Shown in pieces: positions 55,509 through 64,000 of a stretch of 64,000 bases of DNA (within the stretch, counting starts at the first letter, position 1; every line of letters starts with the position of its first letter). Both the position numbers and the translations under genes were made by a program. The notes beneath the pieces are model-generated. The model ran no database searches, was not told the origin of the DNA, and was given only the letters and a program-made list of their open reading frames with translations. Source of the DNA: Oegoconia quadripuncta (lineage: Eukaryota > Arthropoda > Insecta > Lepidoptera > Autostichidae); the NCBI GenBank assembly GCA_949316235.1, contig OX438742.1, positions 10,420,815 through 10,484,814 of the forward strand, written 5' to 3'.

Positions 55509-56239
55509 GAGTATTTGCAGCGCTTGAGTAGCTGGGCTTCCTCAAACGCGACACTGACTCTCTTGGTTGTTTTGGAGATGTGAGAAGGTGCCAAAGTATT
55601 GACGCATGTGACATTCTAAATCAATGTCCGTCCCAGTGACCATGGCGCCAAATTCGCCCCGTCTGGCCTCTTGTCGTGTGCTCTGCACACACCGCATGGC
55701 TCGCGGGAAGGTTTATTTGTTTATCCCGGAAAAACGACACTGCACTTCATTTAACTTACCATTATATTACGAGTGTGGTATTTTAAGTTATAAATAATTG
55801 TAATTTTTTTCTACATTTGGACTAAAATGAAAATTTTCCTATATAGTTTAAAAAGGATTTAAATCTCAGTGTTATCTGAATTTTCCTGTTTTGTTAGTTT
55901 TTTCGAGAACTTTTGCGGCTCAGGTTTCACTTTTACACATTACATAATAAAATAGAAGAAAACCAATCAAATCAAAGACTCCAAAACACGTATTCAACCC
56001 TAAAATCTATCATGTCAGAGGTTATACAGAATTCTGACAGCATTACCTCGTTGAATGGTACATACCTCAATAAGGCAAGTGGATATATCCTTAAATAGCA
56101 TAATTATTTTATAGTCCCGTTTTTAATTAGAATTGTATTCAGATTACAATTTTTTTAATAATCAATTATTATTTGATTTGACACTATCGTCATGCCAGTC
56201 CAAACAATCGCAATATACTTTTCGCTGATTCATTTTAAC
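55509..56239. other. No gene recognised
   Basis: A 61-codon frame at 55913-56098 is unsupported. A GC-richer patch at 55625-55710 carries no readable motif. Confidence 0.45.
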
Positions 56240-56520
56240 AATCATCATCAGCCCGTAAACATCCCACTGCTAGGATATATATAGGCCTTCCCTCATATAA
56301 TGAGGGTTGGGGACTTCACATGCCTTAGAATTTATATTCCTCAGACATGCAGGTTTCCTCACGATGTTTACCTTCACCATTTAAGAGCAGTCGGATAAAT
56401 GCACATAAGTTATTAAATTAAATTTAAAAACTCATTGATACATAGCCTGCCTGGGATTGGAACCCGGACCACCCAAATTGGGAGACCGCGTCTTAACCGC
56501 TGAGCTACCGACGCTCAATC
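56240..56520 (-). repeat. SINE-D copy with internal deletion
   Basis: Head GAGCGTCGGTAGCTCAGCGG, TTAAGACGCGGTCTCCCAAT, B box GGTTCCAATCC, then the core. The GGCCAGCGTGGTGGACTATG segment is deleted, so AGTCCCCAACC joins CTCATTATATGAGGGAAGGC directly. Confidence 0.87.
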
Positions 56521-57432
56521 AATAATAGCGCTGACATTTTTTCAGCCCTCAATCAAGAAATTTGTTTATAGAGAGGACGGTGCCAACTTTGCGAGGTTGC
56601 AGTTTCATGGGCTACCTAGGTTAGGTACTATTCACCAGAAAGCTACATGTATGTATGTCATACCTACAAGCAGTGCCTTTAAAAATCTGCGGTTTACTTC
56701 TGAAATCACAAAGACCTGTAGGCGTTATGTACATTGCAGACTAAGACCAGTATTTACACTACGTTACTCAAGTCGTAATCTATTAACTAAACTAAAGAAT
56801 GCATGTCAAACTAAATCACCACTTAAATCTCTACTCCAACATTGCTCACTGCCTGAGTAATGCCATACGTATTCCGGTATCACCAACCAGATAAAAGAAA
56901 ATCACCGCGGTACTAACAAAGCCCAAAGTAAGCCGGCTCGCTTGTAAATACATGCCAATTGGCCGCTCACCTCTCTTACACAATATATTTGCACAAATCT
57001 GTTATTTGTATTTACTTTACACATATTTGTTTAAAAAGCAATGCCGGATATCTATTTTAAATGTAGATATTTTCATTGTTATTTGCACTGGGCACCGCAC
57101 CGGCGGCAGATTCATACAATTTATATAAAATTTCGAGATATTTTTAAACGACTTCATGTTGTCTGTTAATTCAGTGTCAGAAATGGAGGCACGATGTAGT
57201 AGCATTGTCTGCTACGCGGTTGTAGCGGCTGCTACATGTGCTACGAGAGAGCTACACACCGTGTGATTACCTACCACAGTAATTCCTTTTTTTATTTATT
57301 TTTTCCGAATAAAATACAATACAAACTGTTTTTTTTTATGATTGACTGAATTCGCGTTTGTCCACAATCTCATCTTTTGTAATTCGACAAATTGTAACAA
57401 TAGTTTGTTAGCAAATATGCACACATTTACCC
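56521..57432. other. No gene called; GCTAC/GTAGC-rich patch
   Basis: An 87-codon frame at 56597-56860 starts only at TTG and shows no domain I recognise. At 57190-57260 the words TGTAGC and GCTAC alternate in both orientations seven times, possibly a decayed inverted-repeat element. Confidence 0.4.
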
Positions 57433-57581
57433 TCTTATTCATAAAAATTTACAAACGTTTCTAAGCCTGTTTTAGTTAAAGTATGTTTTGTCACTTTCTT
57501 TCATTGCAACCTTTCCTTATGAACGACAGAGAGAAAACATACTGTAACTAAATAAATCGTTTATAATTTTTATGAGTAAGA
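57433..57581. mobile_element. MITE-3: 149-bp foldback element
   Basis: TCTTATTCATAAAAATTTAC, AAACG...TTTTAGTTAAAGTATG at the left is mirrored by the right end, whose reverse complement is TCTTACTCATAAAAATTATA, AACG...TTTAGTTACAGTATG. Arms are about 55 bp, imperfect, with only about 30 bp between them. Confidence 0.78.
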
Positions 57582-57927
57582 CTGTTAAGCTGTTTCAATT
57601 TGTTTATTAGGTAGTATAAATAGAAAAAGTTATCAATCTACTTTTCTATCGCTGATAGATTAAGTTACATTTAATTGGATTTATTTCACTTTTTCTTTGC
57701 GATTCTATAAACAGATTATCTCTTGGATCGCTTCGATCATGTGTACTTTTAGAGCTGGCGTGCAGTCATTTTCGATAGTTATATCGGTTCGTCAAATGCA
57801 CGCATTGCGATCTGGAATTCAGTATGAAGTTATATTATAACTCCATATTCAATCCGAGAATGATCAAACTATCGCCCGATTATAAATCACAAGTGCGCGC
57901 TGGCACTTAGATTTTTATGTTCTAATG
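57582..57927. other. No gene recognised
   Basis: No supported frame or repeat. Confidence 0.5.
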
Positions 57928-58158
57928 TTCGACGAATTGTTTAGTGTAGTGGTAAGAAAGCTGACTGCTATATCAAAAGGTCGTGGGTTCGAATCCCGCT
58001 AGGGGAATATGTTTGTATGATGAATACGGACATGTGCACCCGAGTAATTAATGTATTTATTTACAAAATAAATATTTGTGTAGGTTATCAACCATCTGGT
58101 ATCCATAATACAAGCCTATAGTTGCTTAGTGTGGAACTAAATGGCGCTGGATGTGTAT
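57928..58158 (+). repeat. SINE-A copy, full length
   Basis: GACGAATTGTTTAGTGTAGT, B box GGTTCGAATCC, CGCTAGGGGAATATGTTTG, core, GGTATCCATAATACAAGCC, GGAACTAAATGGCGCTGGAT. The usual TTTATT tail is replaced by (ATC)n, which may belong to an RTE end. Confidence 0.9.
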
Positions 58159-58169
58159 CATCATCATCA

Positions 58170-58344
58170 TCATATCAGCCGAAAGTCAAATCGGATCAAC
58201 GAGGGTTGGATGAAATGGCGAGAGGTCACCGGAACAATATGTGACTCACGGATGCCCCTCAGATTAAAGGACAGAATTTATATATCTGTAATAAGACCTG
58301 TCGTAATGTATAGATGTGTTAGACCATAAAGAAGACGTCTGAAA
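58170..58344 (+). pseudogene. RTE-2 reverse transcriptase fragment
   Basis: ESQIGSTRVG-type text is out of frame, but KSNRINEGWMKWREVTGTIC, DSRMPLRLKDRIYISVIRPV and VMYRCVRP are readable. This is the segment before the C-terminal region in RTE polymerases. Confidence 0.8.
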
Positions 58345-58860
58345 GTATTTCATAGGTAATTACTACTACGTAAAGAGTATAGTGATATTTATAATATAAT
58401 TTATGGATCTGTAATAAGACCCGTCGCAATGTATGGATCGGAGTGTTAGGCCATGAGGAAGACGTTATGGAATAAAATTGCATGCAGCAGAGACGAGAAT
58501 GTTGAGATGGATGAGTGGAGTGACGAGGATGGATAAAATAAGGTATGAGTCTGTAAGAGGGATTTTAAAAGTGGCACCCGTGACAGAAAAGTTGTAAGGA
58601 AACCGTTTGGCTTGGTATTGACATGTTATGAGGAGGGATGAAGCGCATTTTACTAAGAGAGTGATGAATATGGATGTCGATGGTTGGAAAGGAAGAGGAA
58701 GAGCATAGAAAAGATAAATGGATTGTGTGATGGGTGATATGAACGAAAAGGGCGTGATTGAGGAGGTAACTGCTGATAGAGGAGATTGGAAGGAGAAGAC
58801 GTACTGTGCCGACCCCAAATAAATTGGGACCAGGGCAAGGAGATGATGACTTTATTATTA
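58345..58860 (+). mobile_element. RTE-2-derived element with its own 5' leader
   Basis: It begins with a 70-bp leader (GTATTTCATAGGTAATTAC, ACGTAAAGAGTATAGTGAT) also found at the 10312-10765 copy. RTE coding text follows: LHAAETRMLRWMSGVTRMDK, IRYESVRGILKVAPVTEKL, AWYWHVMRRDEAHFTKRVMN, MDVDGWKGRGR and KKTYCADP-like KEKTYCADPK. It ends in GACCAGGGCAAGGAGATGAT and (TTA)n. Stops are present. It repeats about 50 bp of the RTE text just upstream (TCTGTAATAAGACC...GTTAG), so the two segments are separate copies. Confidence 0.82.
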
Positions 58861-59403
58861 TTATGTTCGAGGAATGAAGTATTAAATATTCATGGAATTG
58901 GATACCTTCTCGTGCCGGCACAGTACAGTTCTGCGTACTGATTTCGTCCCGCTAGCCTCGTCTGTGTGACGGACGTCGCCAATACGCTTTAATAGAACAC
59001 GGCGCCACCACCGCCGCATCGTTGCTTGAGCTGAGTTACCGCCCTCTATTTGGCAAAGGTTTGAGAAATACTGATGCTGGAAACTAAGATGGGTTATATA
59101 CGTGAAAAATGTATGTCATGATAATTCGCAAAGAAACCCTACAGGGATTCAATGGGACAAATTGACTCCATTTATCAATTGGATTCTACTGAACCCTATT
59201 AATAGAGGCAGTTTACTATTAGAGACTATTCACACAGACCACTTAGGCTCAATATGTCTACTGATTTATATTTAAATGGATTTCTCAAACAAATGCCGAT
59301 CACAATAACTTTAGTATTGAACCGCCAAAATTAAGAAAATAACCGACTACAGTAAGATTCCACTATCTCCGGAGATCATAAACCAAATTTATATAAATAA
59401 TAA
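58861..59403. other. No gene recognised
   Basis: A GC-richer patch at 58910-59050 has no readable motif. Confidence 0.45.
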
Positions 59404-59881
59404 TTATGTTTGCACATACACATATATTATGGATACCAGATGGTTAATAAACTACACAAATACTTTTATTTTGTAAATAACGGCATTTAATAGAAAAACA
59501 TCCATAACTGTGGAAATGTCTATATTCATCATTAATTTTTTTTATACCTTTATAAATAAATAAATAAATATATCGGACACTTACACCCAATCATCTAGTC
59601 CCAAACTAAGCAAAGCTTGTACTATGGATACTAGATAACGGATAAACATACACAAATATTTATATAAACATCCATGACTCAGGAATAAATGTTCATATTC
59701 ATCACACAAACATTTACCCGTCGCGGGATTCGAACCCGCAACCGTTGGTTTCGCTGACAGGGTCACTATCCACTACACCAACCGGTCGTCATTATATAAT
59801 CATATGCCCCCAGAGGGACGTACCCGCGACCTTTGGGTATAACAGTCAGAGTTTTTAACCACAACCCCAAACAGGTCGTCG
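59404..59881 (-). repeat. SINE-A copy split by SINE-B
   Basis: The distal part is at 59404-59534 (GTATCCATAATATATGTGT, TTATGGATGTTTTTC) and the head at 59792-59881 (GACGACCTGTTTGGGGTTGT, then TGACTGTTATACCCAAAGGT). The break lies in the conserved TGATGAATA core. The B box has decayed (GGTACGTCCC). Confidence 0.85.
59535..59791 (-). repeat. SINE-B copy, full length, nested in SINE-A
   Basis: Head GACGACCGGTTGGTGTAGTG, GATAGTGACCCTGTCAGCG, AAACCAACGGTTGCGGGTTC (intact B box), core, CATAGTACAAGCTTTGC, GGGACTAGATGATTGGGTG, TAAGTGTCCGATATATTTAT and tail. It is the reference copy for SINE-B here. Confidence 0.92.
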
Positions 59882-60311
59882 TATGGGACCACTGTGGCAG
59901 TAAACCCTATCAAAAAAACGACATAACAAACATACAGGAGAACATAAAACCCCCTTTTCTGAAGTCTGATAAAAAGTATTTCAGCAACATCTAAGATTAT
60001 TAGTGTCAAAGGTGGATGCTTAGCACATCGGTAAATGGCAGAACTTAGGGCAAGTAAGCGGCTTACTAAGCCGTCTTATTCTGTCACAATAAAGGAATTT
60101 TTATGTTTATGTACGTCTTCTGTCTCTTTGCTATTTCGTTAATGCTTCAATTTAATACACTCTTGAAATTGGTAAAATACTTTGACTTTCGGTACTGAAG
60201 CATTCACCTTGCCTAGAATACTAAACAGCAGCAATTATTGAAATAAATTGTTCTAGATAATTTCAGTTAAATTATTTTGATTTAGGAATAGGTAAAATAT
60301 TTTGAATTTTG
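59882..60311. other. No gene recognised
   Basis: No supported frame or repeat. Confidence 0.5.
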
Positions 60312-60634
60312 AGACCGCCTCCGTGGCTCAATGTAAACAACATAAGTTGTACGGATCGGAGGTCGCGGCCTCCATCCCCAGCAAAGTACATGTTTAGTAC
60401 TAAGTTTGGTTGGCATTTTAAATATCCGTCTGCCTAGCGACCACCATCTTATCCAAGTCTGCCACCAAAACAGCAATGTCAATAGCATTGTTGTATTCCG
60501 GTTGTCAGACATAAGATAACCAGCCCCCCAAATAGGATGGGGTTTCCGGATCAGCATGCTTCCATCTTCAGTCTCATCTTCACTTAACATCAAGTGTGAT
60601 TGAGGTCGAGTGCTAACCCGTTGTGCATAAAAGA
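60312..60634 (+). repeat. SINE-C copy, full length
   Basis: GACCGCCTCCGTGGCTCAAT, a degraded B box GGCCTCCATCCC, ACCACCATCTTATCCAAG, GCAATGTCAATAGCATTGTT, CTTCACTTAACATCAAGTGT and CCGTTGTGCATAA. The A box is intact and the B box is not. Confidence 0.9.
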
Positions 60635-61171
60635 AAGAATGAATCAGTCGTGCAAATTTTATTATAAAATAAAGCGTTATGTTACGATCATAATGGTGTA
60701 TAATAAATCGATCTTCCTGTCGCTACGACCGAGGTAACTGTGATTTAAGTTCAGTTCAACACAACACAACAGGTAACATTGAATAAAATTGTAATTTCCG
60801 TGGTTGAGCGTAGCAGTTTAACCTAGCCCCGCAGCTTGAATCAGTCCGGTGGAAACTGGATCAGTTAGACCGACCTTATGCAAAGAAAGGTTAAGACCAG
60901 TTATGTTGGAGGTCGGGAATTATATTGTTTATTACAGAGTAATCAACGAATAGTTACTAAGAGGATGATCGCCACGCCTTAACTTGCGAATCGTGTGTAT
61001 GAGGTAATCTAACACGAAGCCTTATTTTTAACACGGTTTTATTAGCTTCACGTGTAACTAACAATGTAATCAAATCTTGGAAGTTAATTTAAACTTAGTT
61101 CTAATTATCGTATCGAAATGATACTTTGTATGTATATGTAATTCTCATGACAATACTATAATTTGATATTT
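60635..61171. other. No gene recognised
   Basis: No supported frame. ACTGGATCAGTTAGACC (60855-60872) is not repeated. Confidence 0.45.
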
Positions 61172-61345
61172 TGGAGCTGATCTGATGATGGAGTCAGGAG
61201 GTGGATGGTGAAACTCTTCAGTGGCTACTAGTAAACCCCTTTGGGCTCATATAATTCGTTTTGGCGAGTCTAATATATTACACTTGGAGTCGACGATCTG
61301 ATGATGGAGCCAGGAAATGGACGGTGGAAATGTAGAGTGTTTTTT
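61172..61345. repeat. Two-unit tandem repeat, about 114-bp period
   Basis: GGAGCTGATCTGATGATGGA, GTCAGGAGGTGGATGGTG at 61172 recurs as GGAGTCGACGATCTGATGAT, GGAGCCAGGAAATGGACGGT at 61286. Confidence 0.6.
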
Positions 61346-61504
61346 TAGTTTTATAAACTACATATTATTAATCAAGAGAGTCGACTGTAAGAAAAGTGGG
61401 CATACAAGATAGCCCTACTTTCGATCTGGGTCGTATGCAAGTAAAATCATAACAATCGTACAAATGGCAGCCCTGTATCACGTCCACAATATGACGCTTG
61501 TGTG

Positions 61505-61622
61505 AGTGTTTCAATTATTAATAAGACGGCACGGAACTTTGTTCCATCCGTGGTCAGCTTATATAACATTTTCAGAACGAAACATAAAGAGGCAATACGG
61601 GCAAGAGAAACAGCCAGGAAGT
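61505..61622 (+). repeat. Possible LINE RT C-terminal fragment
   Basis: VSIINKTARNFVPSVVSLYN, IFRTKHKEAIRARETARK then a stop. The FVPSVVSLYN phrase resembles the FIPRTVRLWN motif at LINE ORF2 C-termini. No other support. Confidence 0.35.
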
Positions 61623-62489
61623 AGTCAGTTATGTGGTGCCCATGACGACGAGTAAATTCGGATAAATGACTAATATCAACTACTCTTACATTCAAATAAT
61701 ATGCTCAAATAGTACACACACACAAACAAACAACTTTACTTTGTACATTTTATACACAATGCATATTTCTATAACAATTTTGTGTACAATAAAGATATTA
61801 AGATATATTAAACAAAATATAACACCGACAATTTTTATTCCAATGCACAATTGTGGCAGTGTAAGGGCTTGCTAGTTAACGCTGCAAACGCCGATAATTC
61901 GGCCAGTAGCGGTGAGTGACGTTCCGCTCGAAGCATGACTTCCGACACAATCTGCGCAGCACGAAGGTTAAACTTTTAGTTCATCAACCCAAAGACTTTA
62001 AAACACGAATTCGACCCTGTAATCTATGCAAGGTAGAAAATGTGCTAAATTTGTTTTGTAATTAAGTGTAATATAAATTGAACTGAAACGGGCGTAAGTT
62101 TTCTTTACCCACTGAATTAACTGCATTGTCTTCTCGTACAAACACGGACTATAACTTTAAATGCAGTATTTAAGCCTTGATAATTCCTACAAAAGATCCG
62201 AAGAGTGCAATTCTAAACTCCTGTGATATAAGCGGTCTGATGGTATACAGTATTTTAAGACGGTAAAATCAAATACGCGTTATTCATAATTCATAATAAA
62301 TTCTAGGTTATATATTATAATTCGGTAACTTGTTCAAGCTGTATTTTATCCAATATAATATTAGAGTTACAAAATTATGATTTGATGAATTTATTGGGGA
62401 GATCGCAAGTTAAAAATTGTTGACTAGGTTGTATTTGGTAATAATAAATTTTTACATGACCATTGTGAAATAAATAATTTATAAATATA
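61623..62489. other. No gene recognised
   Basis: AT-rich, with a short ACAAACAAACAA run at 61722. A 69-codon frame at 61666 is unsupported. Confidence 0.45.
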
Positions 62490-62715
62490 AATATTACGGA
62501 CACTTACACCAATCATCTAGTTCCAAACTATGGATAGCTTGTACTATGGATACTAGATAACGGATAAACATACATAAATATTTATATAAACATCAATGAC
62601 TCGGGAATAAATATTCGTATTCGTCACACAAACATTTACCCCTTGCGGACATATTCGAACCCGCAACCGTTGGTTTCGCTGACAGGGTCACCTTCCACTA
62701 CACCAATCGGTCGTC
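62490..62715 (-). repeat. SINE-B copy, full length
   Basis: GACGACCGATTGGTGTAGTG, B box GGTTCGAATATG (end altered), CGTGTGACGAATACGAATA-like core, GTATCCATAGTACAAGC, GGAACTAGATGATTGGTGT and TAAGTGTCCGTAATATTTAT. Confidence 0.9.
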
Positions 62716-63016
62716 GATATATGATGTAAATAAGATCGATATAAAATATGTATTATGTTGTAATCAACAATGCTAATTTGTTTGTCAAAGTTATGGTTAT
62801 ATATATATTTGTGTGTGTATTTGTACATCATCCGCATATAACTAATAGTCTCTTGGTCAGTTAATAATGTCTGTACTGTAATGTAAGTAGGTCCTAATAT
62901 AGATCCCAGCGGGACACCTTTTTTAACGCAACCGAAGCAAGACAATAGCTTACCATTTACTTAGTTCCACCTACTGTGATCTATCACAAGTTATTAAGGT
63001 AGCTTTTGAAATATTA
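62716..63016. other. No gene recognised
   Basis: An 85-codon minus frame at 62688-62945 contains KGVPLGSILGPTYI, which recalls the GVPQGSILGP motif of LINE reverse transcriptases. It may be a sliver of a decayed RT (about 62880-62930, minus strand). Confidence 0.45.
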
Positions 63017-63090
63017 TTCATCATCATCTCAGACCGTAAATATCCCACTGCAGGGATATAAGCCTTCCCTCGTATATGAGGAAGTATTAC
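63017..63090 (-). repeat. SINE-D 3' end
   Basis: CTTCCTCATATACGAGGGAA, GGCTTATATCCCTGCAGTGG, GATATTTACGGTCTGAGATG and a short (GAT)n tail on the minus strand. Confidence 0.75.
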
Positions 63091-64000
63091 TTGTGCTATG
63101 TGCTAATTTGGCCAATTAAAGGTTAATATTTAAGCAGTTAAAAGCACACGTACAATCCAGCAGGATGAGGATAGTACTATCACCTACCTCTCGAGTTCTA
63201 AGAATAGTGCTAAGTATAGTAAGGCCTAAGTATAGCAACTTAGTGCTGTCAAAAACCTAATGGATGATCTGGCAAGTCGTTACTCGTTTCAATGTAACAA
63301 ACCGTCTCGCCTTAAACAAATGTTCGAAAGGTAAGGTAAGTCTGGGAAAATTTGATGCCATATTAAAATTGAGTATAGAATAATATATGAACAAGGACAC
63401 CCTTTCCGACGGGTCAAACTCAGCCGTCAACGTGGTCTGAAAGCTTGCTATTTTCATATCGTGGAACGACCCAACTTTTATTTAATCTGCGCTGTCGTTT
63501 TCACCTGCTCCCGAGCAGAGCCGGAAATATGCGAACGTAGACATGAAGGTAAAGTAATGCTGCGATAACTTCTTTGATTCGTCCGTTATTTTAGGAAAAC
63601 TATTAGGTAACATTTTTCGAACCTAATCTGATGTTGCTTGAAATTAGGTAAGTTGAAGTTTTAACAAAATAAGGTTTAAAACCAAAACTTCAGAGACCGA
63701 GTTTACTTCGTTCGAACTTTATTTTGGCACAATAAATAGACACAATAATAAGTTAGGTATCCACAAGTAAAAATAATTTCATATTCTGAACATACGACCA
63801 ATAAATCATGGATCGAACTATTTTAGTGTGCGAGAGTCACCGAAAAGAGTGGCCTTACTTCGTATAGGAAATATTGGTTTTCTACTATGACACACCACTA
63901 ATATTATAATATATTATTATAATATATTGTAAGTGACCTTAATTTTATTTTTAATACATTCTACGGGGAGATATCGTTCAATTGACGTCATGTTGTATAA
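63091..64000. other. No gene recognised; AT palindromes near the end
   Basis: 63898-63930 is composed of ATATTATAATATATTATTAT-like self-complementary words. No supported frame. Confidence 0.5.

Noticed and set aside
1..64000. CRISPR arrays, operons, phage or bacterial insertion sequences
   Set aside because: No regularly spaced direct repeats with unique spacers, no ribosome-binding-site-led gene strings and no prokaryotic proteins were seen. Everything fits an insect nuclear genome.

Overview
The window reads as nuclear DNA of a lepidopteran (moth or butterfly). It is AT-rich, has almost no long open frames, and is packed with nested tRNA-derived SINEs, RTE and CR1/Jockey-group LINE pieces and TIR elements with lepidopteran-style motifs such as (ATG)n LINE tails and the TTTCGCATTTATAATATTAG repeat end. 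No prokaryotic features, rRNA, functional tRNA or CRISPR arrays were seen. Repeat families are given local names here (SINE-A to SINE-D, REP-1 to REP-5, MITE-1 to MITE-4, RTE-1, RTE-2, LINE-W to LINE-Z); they are not database names.

Only one cellular gene is supported. It is the last coding exon of a Snail/Scratch-family zinc-finger repressor, most likely scratch (scrt), at 23763-24685 on the plus strand. It follows a clear splice acceptor and is followed by a GC-rich 3' UTR. The exon carrying the N-terminal SNAG repressor motif was not found and is probably upstream of the window.

The other long coding unit is a seemingly complete non-LTR retrotransposon (LINE-X, about 14.1-19.3 kb, plus strand). 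It has two intact frames: ORF1 with coiled coils and a degenerate SGNH-like domain, and ORF2 with AP endonuclease and reverse transcriptase. Its 3' end has a polyadenylation signal and a (CTTTGA)n tail.

Layout: 0-13 kb is a SINE/REP mosaic. 13-19.3 kb holds a decayed RTE fragment, a 28-bp-arm hairpin and LINE-X. 19.3-25.8 kb holds TIR elements and the scrt exon. 25.8-35 kb is mostly plain AT-rich DNA with few repeats. 35-37 kb has an 11-bp satellite next to SINEs. 37-43 kb is quiet. 43-64 kb is again a dense nested SINE/LINE/MITE mosaic with a decayed RTE copy at 51.5-53.2 kb. About 37 SINE pieces were recognised, and none lies between 12.67 and 32.31 kb, the stretch surrounding the scrt exon.

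No new multi-gene system was found. The most interesting points are the LINE-X ORF1/ORF2 arrangement (no AUG ahead of the first endonuclease motif), its pseudo-esterase ORF1, the SINE-free stretch around scrt, and several datable nested insertions.
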